Assembly (NCBI RefSeq): GCF_032854445.1
Contig: NC_088303.1
Span: forward strand, 34,329,265-34,393,264
Direction of reading: 5' to 3'
DNA length: 64,000 nt
Source of the DNA: Liolophura sinensis
Lineage: Eukaryota > Mollusca > Polyplacophora > Chitonida > Chitonidae
Positions within the stretch are counted from its first letter, which is position 1, and each line of letters opens with the position of its first letter. Position numbers and translations under genes: made by a program. The notes under the pieces were generated by a model that was given only the letters and a program-made list of their open reading frames with translations, made no database searches and was not told the DNA's origin. Shown in pieces: positions 1 to 12,200 of this stretch.

Positions 1-615
1 TCAAGATGTTCAGTTTGAAGTCAGCAGAGCACATGTGCACTTGACCCTATACATTGGATCCTGTATGCCCGTGTGAGATTTGCAGTGTTGTAAAAATATG
101 TTTGGTGTCATGACATAAATGTTTGTTTTGTTTCCTGCACATGTTTCTAAGGATGTACATACATGTATCTTTTGCTGATAGAAATACATGTAAGTTGTAA
201 TTCACAGTGTCAGGCACTATTTAAAAAGGCTATTAGGCAATATTAACAGTCTCACATTTGTCTCAATTCGTAGCCTTTATTGCTTTTAGATGAGCGATTA
301 AACACATACTTACATAGACGGGTATTTATACGTTTGTGCGCACCTGGTTCTGCTGACTCGTCTCTGTATCATCTAGCAGGTGCGTGACATGTATCAGCAA
401 ATGATATGCTTCTACTGCACTATTCCACTGATAATCCTGAGGATGGGTTCAGTACCAGGTAACCTGATAGACCCAACACCAGCAATAGCTGGGAACAAAT
501 GTCAGCACCTATCTCAGACTCAGGAGAAAGAGGTTTGAGAAGCAGCGGGTTGTCAGTCAAAAGGGTGAAATCTTTTCACCTGGAAGGATTTCGTAGAGAT
601 TATACAGATACAATA

Positions 616-805
616 CTTTTTCAACCTTTTCAATGACCTCTGCAACCATTATTAGGGTGTAGATAAATAATTTGCACAGTTTTATTAAGCTTGCATCTTT
701 AACAACACAAACAAATCACTTTTGGCATCATTTTCATAATAATTGTACGCATAAGTTTCACGAAAAAAGTGATTTAGTGGTTGAAAAGATTAAAGATTTA
801 CAGTA
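616..805 (+). repeat. Dispersed repeat A, copy 1
   Basis: About 190 bp that match, on the opposite strand, 17312-17522 along nearly the whole length, and 3128-3216 over the second half. Shared blocks include GAAAAAAGTG, GGTTGAAAAGATTAAAG and AACCTTTTCAATGACC-like ends. The ends carry loosely inverted TTCAACC / GGTTGAA motifs, so a non-autonomous DNA element is possible but not shown. Confidence 0.6.
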
Positions 806-2996
806 GATACAGCTTTGGCATGTTCATAGAAAGTAGTGAACTGCAGTTAGGGTCTTTCAGCATGAAAGGACAGATGCAGTAGTAATTGAATACATGCTGT
901 ACTGGCCTGTACATGAACTGATTGATTGATTGATTGATGTGACATGGGTCAGGTTATTGGTGGAGAAACCTAGAGTGTTTGTAGTAAACTACGGACTTTT
1001 GCCAAGTACCTGACAAACCTGGTGAGGCAAGGACTGCAAGACCTGGATTTGAACACGCGACCTACGAACTTGAAACTGATATTGTCAGAAAACCATAAAA
1101 AAATGTTCAGATATTTCATGTACTTGAAGGGCTCTTATCAGCAAAATTTAAATTGTCCTTGGGAAGTTGTGCAATATTTTGTCTGGGTTGTCCTCGAAAC
1201 TTCCCTTTTATCAAGGTACAGGCATCTTGTGACTGGATGAAAGAGCCAGAATTCTGGATTTAGTTCTGTACACTTTGTATATACATGTAGTAATGTACAC
1301 CTTGTATATTTAGTAAGTACACCTTATATGTTACAAGGTGTACATGAATAGGTAACAGTAGTTGATTAATAAAAGACATCATGTTGTGCAGTATTGATGT
1401 AGTACTGTTGCAAGTCGAAGTTCAGAAGGCTGCAAATGCTCTGTGGTTGAATTCCATTTGTAACCATGGATTTACCATTTATACATTAATGACTATCCAG
1501 CTTTGGTGTGTGTAACTAAGCCTAGCTCTTGCTCTGAACTTCAGACACATAGGTGAAATGTATACTCTATGCTAAAAGTGCAATACACAGTCTTTGCCTT
1601 CTTCACCTCAGCAATGGAAGCTTTGTATCATGAGATCATAGTGATGCAGGGCGGAAGTGCATGAAATTCCCTGGAGGGTAGAGTGTAACAGAAACCACCT
1701 GTGGGGATAGCAGAAGGGTCAGAGAGTGAGCAGGGGAAGCAATTAAGAGTTTGTCTGGGTGATAAACTGAACAAGGCTTTTAACTAGCAGAAATAAGAAA
1801 TGGAAATACTGTTTTACTGATTCATACACATACACAAAGTCCATATGCTTAAACCCATTGAAATTGAATTTCATCATTGCAACTGATGATCAGGAACAGG
1901 CTAACTTAAGGCAGGCTGATCATAAGCAACTAAATCCAACCCAAACCAACCAATGTCAAACAGTTTTGATTATGTTAAGAAGTTCAAGAAAAACTCGAAA
2001 TCCTAAGAACCTAGAGGTGTCTGGCCAGATTTGGTTTCATTGCACATACATGTAGGTCAACAACATGTACATGTATATGACTGGCAGATTCAGTATATTC
2101 AGTGTCAGAAGCAAACTACAGTGAGTTTATTACCATGCAGCATCCAGTCTACATGTCACACTGTGCATATACTACATATCTATTAAAACAGCATGTTCTG
2201 ATTAAAATTCATGTAACTGTGTTGTTCCGCTGCAGTAAATTTTCTGGTACCATTCACAGCACTGCATTCCAATAGCACAGCTAGCGCACCGCGACTACAT
2301 TGATTGTTATCAGGAAAATATGTGAATTTATGAGACTTAACAAGTGAAAGTGAACCTTCCATGTACATGTCTTTCTATACATGGCATACATGTATATACA
2401 TGTACACTTCTCTGTGCTTGTTGTTTATGTTAAGAATCCGGAGACAAGTGAGAAATCAGTCAGTTAACAAGTCGCTGATAACATGTATATATTTACATAC
2501 ATGTACATGTGCATGTACACATTGTATTTAAAAAAAAAAGCCTTTGTGTGCTTTTGTTTTCTGAATACTCTGTTTTTAGGGAGTTTGGTCCATGTAGTTA
2601 TTTGTAGAGTAATTCGGTGTAAAAGGTTACAGACTGGTGAACTAGTTGTGAGAGTCACTTCTTACTCAGACTGCCTGTTTAGACTGGGAGTTGACTGGGA
2701 TATGTGTGGGTCTGAAAACCAGTACCATATGTGAGAAGTTGAGTATATGACATGTTCATGTATAACAGTCCAATATGAGGCACAGCCTACTAACATATGA
2801 CTCCTGCTTAACCTTTCCTTACATTCACTCCAGGAACAATGATGTCTGCAATGCATCAACTTAATTGTATGTCTACATTCTGAAAAATAGTGGGAAAGTC
2901 CAACATGTGCTGGGTTTGATGGTCATTCCATTATATTTGTTGCATTTTGGCACATTTACCTTACTAATAAATCTTTACAGTAACAAAACACCGGTA

Positions 2997-3640
2997 GTGC
3001 CATTACAGCTCACCAGCAGATCTTGTTTGCAACTATATCTACCCAGCAGATCTATAACCATTGTAAACAGCTCACCAGCAAATCTATACTCACCACAGTT
3101 CACCAGTAGATCTACCCAAATATATCATTTTTGGTGTCATTTCCAAATAATTATATGCATAAATCCTATTGAAAAAAGTGCTTTAGATGTCAAAAAGATC
3201 GAAAGATGTACAGTATTACTGTTTAAGAAAGCTCACCAACAAATCCACTACTGTTACAGTTCACCAACAAATGTATATAACCAGTAGGCTCACCAACAGA
3301 TCTTATTACTGTTACAGCTCACCAACAGATCTTTTACCATTACAGTTCAACAACAAATATATATAACCAGTTGGCTCACCAACAGATCTTATAACCATTG
3401 CAGCTCACCATTGCAGCTCACCATTAAATCTATTATCATTATAGCTCACAGATTGATGTATAATCACTGTATACAGCTTACCAGGAGATTTATTACAATT
3501 AAAGCGGACCAACAGATCTGTAATCACAACAGCTCACCAAAACATCTGTAATCGATACAGCTGAAAAACAGATCTATTAGCACTACAGTTGACCAGCACA
3601 TTTATTGTCAAAACAGCTCACCAGCACATCTATAACCATA
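2997..3640 (+). repeat. Degenerate minisatellite, about 30 bp unit
   Basis: Roughly twenty diverged copies of a unit like CAGCTCACCAACAGATCT followed by TATAACCATTA. The array is interrupted at 3128-3216 by a piece of dispersed repeat A. It runs straight into a SINE 3' half at 3642. The open frame at 2865-3287 is a by-product of the repeat. Confidence 0.75.
3128..3216 (+). repeat. Dispersed repeat A, partial copy
   Basis: This matches the second half of the copy at 616-805: TTTTGGTGTCAT, ATAATTATATGCATAA, GAAAAAAGTGCTTTAG and a closing TGTACAGTA. It sits inside the 30-bp minisatellite, so it either inserted into the array or was part of its founding sequence. Confidence 0.55.
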
Positions 3641-3641
3641 G

Positions 3642-3820
3642 AGCTCAGTGCTGGCTTCCTTTCCAACCGTACTTAGGAAGGTCCGCCAGCAACCTGTGGA
3701 TGGTCGTGGGTTTCCCGGATTCTGACCGGTTTCCTCCCACCATAATGCTGGTGCCGTCATATAAGTGAAATATTCTTGAGTACCGCGTAAAACACCAATC
3801 AAATAAATAAATAAATAAAT
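3642..3820 (+). mobile_element. tRNA-derived SINE, 3' half (SINE-N)
   Basis: This is the 3' part of the family whose fullest copy is at 34801-35063. It has TGCTGGCTTCC, GCCAGCAACCTGTGGATGG, CACCATAATGCTGG, AAGTGAAATATTCTTGAGTA, AAAACACCAATCAAATAAAT and an (AAAT)n tail. The tRNA-like head is missing, as expected for 5' truncation or for insertion joined to the minisatellite. Confidence 0.8.
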
Positions 3821-5162
3821 AGAGTGTCTGCATCATAATTGGTAGAACTGGGTACAATCCTGAATGGAATCCTACCAATGATTTTAACATAAGTAATCAT
3901 ACTGCTGCCTTCGTTGGCACAGTGTAAAAGGTGTCGGCATACTTTGACTGGTTAGGGCATTGTATGTAATATCATCAGCATGGTGTTCCCATGAGACGGC
4001 ACAATAACTGTGTTGGCATTTAATCTGGCTTGCTACAAGGAGACATTAAAATCCTAATCGAACAACAGGGCGTTAGCTAGTAATGTGACAGAGAGGGCCT
4101 AAAGATCCATTTTTTAGGCAATTTTGTTATAGCAGCTGTCCAGATTTCATTTTCTGCTATTTCTCGCATGTTAAGAGTGCTGAAAACAAGGTGTCCAAAT
4201 AGCAACATTTTTCCATTTCACCCAGATGGGTGAGCGAGTAGCTGGCTAACCCTATGTCGAACAAGCAAACAATCAAACAAAATGCTAGCATATCTCTTAA
4301 ACTATGTTATGTTCTTTTAGCTCATCCAAAGATATGTGTAACCATTGCAACACTGCAGGTGTACATGTAGAATGAATATGCATGTAATGGTACATATATC
4401 TGACATTGTTACAGATACTACTTGTAAGTGTGATTGAGGTGGCAAGTACATATCAATTAGTGTATGTTTCTTTGGCTTACATACATAGATGTTAACAGCC
4501 CTTATTATGTGTGCAGGGGGACTAAAATCATAGTTGACTTGTTGATTTGCTTGTATGTCTAGAAAGCTACATGTAAATCTGCAAGATGTTCATAAGCTAG
4601 CTGAAATACTGGGATATTATCCTATGTAAATTTGATCTGCACTAAAAGAATGCTCGATGCTTTCAGATCATACAGAATTCTGAGAGTCCTGTGAAAGGGC
4701 TCCTATTTCCCAGGCCCCAGCAGATGTAGTGCGATATAGCTGAGAGAATATGTGGTCAACAGACCCAGACAAAATGGTGCACTTACATGCCTGTGGTTGT
4801 CTTGGTGGAAGTGGGCTGCGGCTGCACGGGTGCGGGCCAGATGTTGTTGCAATACAACCACCACTTGTGTTAGCTCATCACATACATATTATATACAGCA
4901 GGTTTTTTGTGTATACATGAATCAACTGTAGCATTTCCATGTATATTTAAAACACTAAAATTGATTTTCCTGTATACATGACCATGTACTCGTTTTACAA
5001 ACATTTATGTTGTATTTTAATTTGTCGTCCTTCTTTCGGTGTAGCCTTCTTGCACCCACATGGTGTGACTGTTATGTTGTCAGCTCCAGGAACAGTAGGT
5101 ACATCAGGGGCTTGGGGATTAGCGATACGCTTGTTTGTGTGTGAGGGTGGGTGGGGGAATCT

Positions 5163-5412
5163 GATTGATTTGATTGGTTTTTTATGCCGTACTCAAGAGC
5201 ATTTCACTTATACAACAGAGGCCACATTATAATGGGAAGAAATCAGGCAGAGCCCAGGGGAAACCCACGATCATCCACAGGTTGCTGGAAGACCTTCTCG
5301 TGTACCACCAGAGGAAGCCAGCATATGCTGGACTTGAACTCAAGGCAGTTGCAGTGTGATAGGGTACTGGTTCATTAAGTTGTGTTAGCACGTTAACCGC
5401 TAGTCCACGGAA
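5163..5412 (-). mobile_element. tRNA-derived SINE-N, near full length, minus strand
   Basis: Read on the minus strand it starts with a GCTTCCGTGGACTAGCGGTTAACG tRNA-like head at the right (5412) and ends with ATGCCGTACTCAAGAGCATT (as seen on the + strand), the reverse of the family's tail. The middle is diverged; the CATCCACAGGTTGCTGG and GGAAACCCACG blocks are the complement of the family's GCCAGCAACCTGTGGATG and CGTGGGTTTCC. Confidence 0.75.
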
Positions 5413-8400
5413 GCTTCGAAGAGAGTGAGCTGTGGGGGACATGGGTGTGAGGTAGTGTTTTTGCAGGCTATAATTTTGTTAAAGAGGTGGCACATGTGAT
5501 ATTATAGTACCAAGAGCCTTTGCTGCCCAAGTGAATGAAAATCAATTATATTGCATTACCGAGTTTATCAGTGGCATACATAACACAGCAGATTGTTTTG
5601 GAAGGCTGGGTTGTTTCCCGAGTTCTATATAATAGTTGCCTACTGGTACCTTATAAACCTGACATCTTGTGCATGCATATGTTCAAAGGGATTTCTGATA
5701 AAATATAGTCTGGTACATAAAAAGTATTACCTCAGATGTGTTGAAAAAACACATCAGCAAATATTTTAAGTGTTGTAAATGTTGGTCAAATGTGTTGCAT
5801 GCTGCTTAAAATTTGCTCAAATGTGTTGCACACTGCTTAAAATTTGCTCAAATGTTTTATTCTAAGCTAAAATATAATAAGTTACATATGGTTGGTTGTA
5901 CAGGAAACTTAGCAAAAAGTTTTACACAGTAGAATGAAAATAAAAGAACAAATGTACACCATTCCAAGGGCTGTATGTTTTATTCCTTTTAAATAGTATT
6001 ATTTCTTGGCAGCTAACCTTCAGTCTTCATTGCTAACTTAGAAACACAATAACAATTTGTCTGTGTTTTCAGTGGATGTTTGAACTGTTATCATGTAAGC
6101 AGGTACTGTATATGCTATTTATAGATCAACAAACTAAACATGTAAAAATGTTTATGCAGGTCACCACTTATTTCACCTATGTACATGTATCACTGAAACA
6201 GTTTTCACAGCACAGTTAAATTCAAAGTTCACTAAAAGTTGATGACCGACTAGACAGCCATTGATAATAACACCTTGCTGGCTTGATAAACCATGCCCAT
6301 ATACTAACTCCTGTGGTACACTTTGCATTAAGCGGACACACGCACATATGTGACCATATGAAGGAAACAACTACACGAACTTAACATGGGCTGGGAAAAA
6401 TGCTTACTGCCAAATGAGGTGTACTGCACCATTACATATATTGTAATATGAAAATATGAATGAGTTTTGATATCTTCCATATTGCACGTGTAAGCCCTAT
6501 GTAGTACTGCATGTGTGAAAGCTAATGGTTGAGTATATACATGTGTTAAGGTTAGTGAATGGTGGCCTTGTATGTACACAAATGTCTATGTAGGAGCATT
6601 TCTGTAGGTCCCTGCTTCCTTTTCTGGAGCACTAGCTGTAGAGTAACCCCTCTGTACGTGTCCCGTTTTAACCATACCTGCCGCCCACAACTTTCCAGAT
6701 CTACAATCAATATTGACCCTGGTGGTATGGACTGTTTACATTAGGGTCCAGAGTAGCCCTGTTAACAGGACCTTACTTCTCTGGCTCTCAGGCCCCCCAG
6801 GCCCTCTGGTGCAGGGGGTGCTGCCGGCCTTTACTGGACAGGTACATCACAGGTGATCAGAGACCATATCAAGCCTTGTGCATGTTCTCCACATGTACAA
6901 GGGTGTAAGGTGGTCACCATTGTCTGCCTGGTTTTATGGTTGTCCACCTGTCCTCTGGACACTCCACCTGATAATATGTTTCCTTTCACATATAGCTGTA
7001 CATGTATATGCACAGAAATCTAGGGTTCTGTTTTTGGAAAAAAATCTGTTTCAGTTATCATCATTTGGGCATACAGGCTATACATGTATACTGCTACATT
7101 AGAGCAAATGGTCATTAATCTACTTTATGAAATTATTTATTATTATTATTTTTTTTGTTCAAAAATTAGTGATTATGTGTTTTTATGTGTGAGAATGCAG
7201 GGTCATGGTATGCAGCAATATCTAGATGCACATGCATATCTAACTGTTCATTATGTCAAAATGCTAGATGTGTACATGTGGGCACAAAGCTGCAGCACCT
7301 TCACTGGCAGCATGGCCTAGCCCCTCTTAGTTCAGACTAATGTTACCTTTATCCATGAAATCCTGTGGTCAGACCAAGTTATCATTACAGCCAAACATCA
7401 GGGGGGATAGTCAGTTTAATATGGATGAGTGAATTCTAAAATGGAGATAAAAAAATTCCAAAATTTGAAAGTACATGTACATGCACACGTATTATGAGAT
7501 GAAATTAAGATATCCATTGAAATCCGGTTGTGTAGTTAAAACACGTAACCTTGTCAAACAGGGTTTCGCTACTCACAAAGTACATATATTAATAGTTTAT
7601 GGGGTGAAATTATGTTAAGAAGTCTGACACGTACATTACATTGTATTTGTCTGAAAGCTCACCTATGTTTGAACCTGCTGAAATAAGATGTTTGTTTCAT
7701 TTAGCGGTATATGTAGTAATATGGCCGTACAGTGCAATGAGAGTTTTGTAACAGAACTAAACATATTTCCAGGCATGTATACTGTACCTGTGAAGTCGGG
7801 AACAATAACAACTGTTTTTCTATTAATATGAAACAGGTTCCGTAAGTACGAAAGTTTTTGTCCCCTCTCTAATTATGGTCGTTCTGTGTTTTGTTCAGAC
7901 GTCAACTTGAAGGGATTTCTTCTCGCAACTTGTTTTTTTTGTCAATGGAATTTGACATCTGATAGTTTAAAAGTTGATATGTGAGTAATGAAAGTTATGA
8001 AAAAAAGAAGAAACAGGTCACTGATACATGGATCTAGCTACAGTGATATTCTTGTATGCTGGGTGCAGTATCGAATACTGTAAATGTGACATTTACATGT
8101 GCGTGATGATGTACATGTACATACAATTTGAAAGCATATAAATTTCAAATATTACAAAATTTATTTTTTATTTCACCACAAAGAGAAGGTTCATGTATAA
8201 GAAACATGAAATGAACAAACCAGTTACCAAAACAGAAAAAAATAACACTGGCAGGAACCCCAAAGGCTTTCTATTATTCCATATTTGAAGATATTTACTA
8301 TATTTGACCTCAAATTTCGAGTGTGACGAAGTCACTTATTTTCCCTGCTTCAGAAAGTTTCCTTGAATTTCGTAGAAAGGTGTTGGAAGGTAGGGCGATA

Positions 8401-9088
8401 TTCTACTGGCAAAAATATAAGTTTTACCACAAGAAGTAATTTTTTCTCAGTCAAATTCTAATCTAATGTGGTGGGTTTCGTGTCATCTTGCACTGAGGGC
8501 CCCACATTAAGTGAATGGCCCTGTTAAAAGGTAGGATTTCAAAAAATTGACTGACTCTGGGACCGACCTACCAAGTTACTCACAGACCACTTTATTGTAC
8601 TTGTAGGTAATAATTTGACTGCATATTTACAGTGAAGTCCATGTGCATGGCTTTGGGCACATCATATACATGTATGTTGAACAAATACAGTGACTGGAGT
8701 TCATAGGAAATTATCAACTTGGCAAGGCATTTGTGTCAAAATGAGGGATATTTTGGTTTGAAGTACAAAATTATTTCTTGATCTCTCAAATGGTGTTCTG
8801 GATGATGTTTCATTTGACCTCTGTGGGCATTTTTTCTCATCTTTTTCTTGTCTGAGTTGTGCTGGGTACCTTTCAAGTATACATATACTTATATGTATAC
8901 AGGCAGGCAGGAATAAAGCCTGTGACATGTGTTTCACAGTTTTTGTTGGATTGCATGGATTCGTATATATACTTTCATGTTGATACATACATGTATAGTT
9001 GATTTCTTAGTCCCTTTGTGTGTGTGTTTGCTTTTTGGATTCAATTTCAGTTTTCTAATGGTCTTATTTCTCTTTCTCTTTTTTTCAG

Positions 9089-9260
9089 GAAAAAGACTTT
9101 GAATTTACCGATGTAGCTGAACATTCTGTTAAAAAACGTGCAGTAGATTCCACATTACAAGATGATGAGGATTTTTTAAATGATCAGTCTGATGGCTCAG
9201 GCAATGATGAGGAGGAAGGGAGCACTACCTTATCCCCTATACCTGTCCCTGATTATCCAG
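9089..9260 (+). CDS. HSPG2-like: Exon 1 (window): acidic segment with glycosaminoglycan attachment site (perlecan domain I)
   Basis: The acceptor is a long pyrimidine tract ending TTTTTCAG. The frame begins in phase 0 ([11 protein letters not shown]) and ends in phase 1 after PDYP at the donor CCAG|GTAAGC. The 57 residues include a dibasic VKKRAV, the acidic DDEDFLND, and [12 protein letters not shown] Ser-Gly with acidic residues on both sides is the usual attachment context for heparan or chondroitin sulfate, and the vertebrate protein has SGD sites in the same place. The last 43 bases plus the donor are the first unit of a tandem repeat that continues into the intron (see 9218-9432). Upstream signal-peptide coding sequence is not visible. 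Confidence 0.85.
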
Positions 9261-12200
9261 GTAAGCACTACCTTATCCCCCATACCTGTCCGTGATTATT
9301 TAGGTAAGCACTACCTTATCGCCAATACCTGTCTCTGATTATCTGGGTAAGCACTACTGTATCCCCCCATACCTGTCCCTGATTATCCAGGTAAGCACTG
9401 CCTTATCCCCCCATACCTGTCCCTGATAATCATGCCATATCTGCATACCTGCCCCTACTAATCCACTGAAGCACTACTACACTGTACATCCCTTATATGT
9501 GTCCCTGCAGATTATGAAGATTTGATACATGTGTTTATGAGCATAAAGGGTTAGGACATGGTCCCTTTGCATTGTTGATTGTCTGTTTAATGTGATGACA
9601 ACACAGCATTTTAGGTAAATTGAGTTTCATCGCTCTGTCATACAGCTGTATTTATTAATGCTTTAACCAGCTAGCGTTTCTGTTGAATACATGACCATAT
9701 GTATCATTACATTCCACTTGATGCATAGATGAAAAAGGTACAACTTAGATCACTGTCAGTTGTGCAGTTGTAAAAGTTTTTCTCACTGAAAAAAGATGCC
9801 AGATTAATGTGGAAAAAATATTCACTTCATGTTTGTCGAAGGTCAAGATCATTCAGTGTTTTCATGTATTATGCTGTTCTCTGATCTGTTTTTCCAAGTA
9901 CTACACATATACATGTATGTAGCTAGCTAACATGGGACACCCGGGTAGGGATTTTGACTTCGAACTTGCGTGAAAGGCTTTTCATCCTCAGTCTACATTT
10001 ACACAGTCACTGAAGACGCTGAAACAGAAGACTAGATAATTTTTGTCAGATAATCATGGAAGTTAGAAATATGTAGGGATACTTGTAAAACATTGCTCGG
10101 TGTGATTGGTCTTTACTGTAGTCATTGTTCATTGTTCATTGTTGACAAATGGCCATCATGAGAGCCTTGGGAGGTTTGTCTATGGTGCATGCTGGCTACT
10201 GTGTGCATACATGTCTGTAAACCTCACAGCTTTAATAAGACAGCTGAGAGCTATGAACAGGCAGGTTTTATGTGTTTGACAACTATACTTTATTATTGCC
10301 AGCAGGTGTGAGGCTATTTGGGTCACTTGGCTATATAAATACTAAAGTGGTCCATCCCGCGCACATGTAGAAGGTGTAGGAAAACAATGTGCCGAATAAA
10401 GATTAACTGAGTCTGAGTTCTTGGCATTTTGAAAACCTAGATTTTAGGTTTATAGAGTGGAATTTCATTGGCGGTTTTGCCAAATGATGGAGGTGTACAA
10501 GAGACTCGAAATTCTTGATAACAGTGGAATAAATAAATAATCATAGGCTGTAAATTCATTTACTGTGGTTCTGTTATCACACATTTCATATACAGTGACA
10601 AGAATTTGAACATGAGACCATTTGAGTTGTATACAGTACATTGGAAATGTTGCCCAAAAGGAGCTGATCTAAAACAGTTCTTTGGAATTTGTCCTGGTGC
10701 TGTTTATAAGCTTTAGCAGCTCAAAGAAAATTGTGTTTATTTTTGTAGGAAACAAGATACTTGTCAGCAGTTTTTGGAGCCTATACTTACACACTTGTTC
10801 ATGTCAAACCTTGGTCAACTTTCTTTGTCTTCCACTTCTGTTTTCTTTGACATGGAATCTATTTTGCCTGTGTAGTGTCAAACCATAAACAGACAAGCCC
10901 TTTTCTTTTTTGGCCTGCCCCCCCCTTGTGAGGGTCTCATTTTCAACCATGTTAAAAATGCAAGTTTTAATCTCTGTGTTGTGTTTGTGTCTGTGTTAAA
11001 AGTCACAGGCTTGTAAACCAAAAGTGGTGCCTGGACTCTCAGAAATGTGATGGGTTGTGGGAATGTTTTCCTCAGGTCTGTCTGACAGGGAGGTTTGTGG
11101 TGGCTTTACCCAGCCCTGTAACCAGGAACTTACCATCTGTCATATGTAACCTAGATCTTTCCACAACCACAAGAAACTTCATAACATCCCAGGGAGTTGT
11201 GAAGGATACAGCCAGAATATATTGCACAAGGATTCCTGTATACATTTTGTGTATGAAATAGACCTGTATGGAAGTGAAGGTTTTCGTCAAGTCCGTTTAC
11301 ATTGTATGAGTTAAATACATGTATTTAAGATGAACACGCATAATGATATTTTTAAACCTTGCATTACCCTATTTCCCCAACTTTTTCACATATGAAAGAT
11401 CATCTTTCAGTGCACTTTGTACACATTTTTAATTTGATTTTAGACACAACAAACTACATTGGTTGGATTGGCTAGTTTCAGAGCTTCACAAAAAGTATAA
11501 TTTTATCAGCTAACAGGATTAAGCCTTCAGAGTATGCTTGAATAAACACCTTGCAAACAAGGGAAAAGGCTGAAGAATTACAGTACTAGCTTGTTATGTT
11601 GCAAAATCTAGTGTAATGGAGATTATACTAAAGACACGGAACCAGTTGCACAAAGTCATTTCAGACTTTGAAAGTCCAAGTATAAAAGTCAACTTTAGAG
11701 CTTATTTTTAAGCATTAGAAATTAAAATGTGTCGTAAACGCATGTTGTCTTAAAATAAATCTGCCAAAATCTCAATTTCCAGCACCAGAAACAATGCCTT
11801 TACAGGGTTTTAATCTTTTAGAGGAATGTCAGAATGGCTTTGTTGAATCGGGCCTCTGATTTGTCCAGCTTTAGAATTCATATAAATGTATGTACTGAAG
11901 GTGTCTGCATATGTAACTTTCAGATGAAGCCCAGAGTATTGGCTTTGTTTCCTGTACTGTTAATTATCAGATTGTAAACCCAAAACCAGTGTTATTTTAT
12001 TGGGACCAGAAACTAAATAGTTCCTTGTTTTGGTGTATATACGTATCTGTATGATGTATCATATTTACCCTGTCATTGTAATCATTATCTTTTTTCTTTG
12101 ATTTTACTTTGTAGAGTATTACAGAGTGACTATAAATTTTACATCCTTAACGTATGAAGATGCTTTAGCCAGTCGGATTACGTCAAGATTTCAACAACTT

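Larger units (their letters stand above)
1..9088. other. Gene-free 5' stretch, probably intron 1
   Basis: No exon of the gene and no other gene was recognised here. The first visible exon starts in phase 0 right after an acceptor, so the signal-peptide exon must lie upstream, inside or outside this stretch. It holds a dispersed repeat at 616-805, a degenerate minisatellite at 2997-3640, SINE pieces at 3642-3820 and 5163-5412, a short direct repeat near 5787-5850, and many ACATGTACATG palindromes. Open frames here are short and show no domain. Confidence 0.6.

Noticed and set aside
2483-2734. Frame with a hydrophobic start that could mimic a signal peptide
   Set aside because: The hydrophobicity comes from ACATGTATAT-type repeats; no donor in the needed phase was recognised.
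2865-3287. 140-codon frame
   Set aside because: It lies mostly over the 30-bp minisatellite and encodes repeat-derived residues only.
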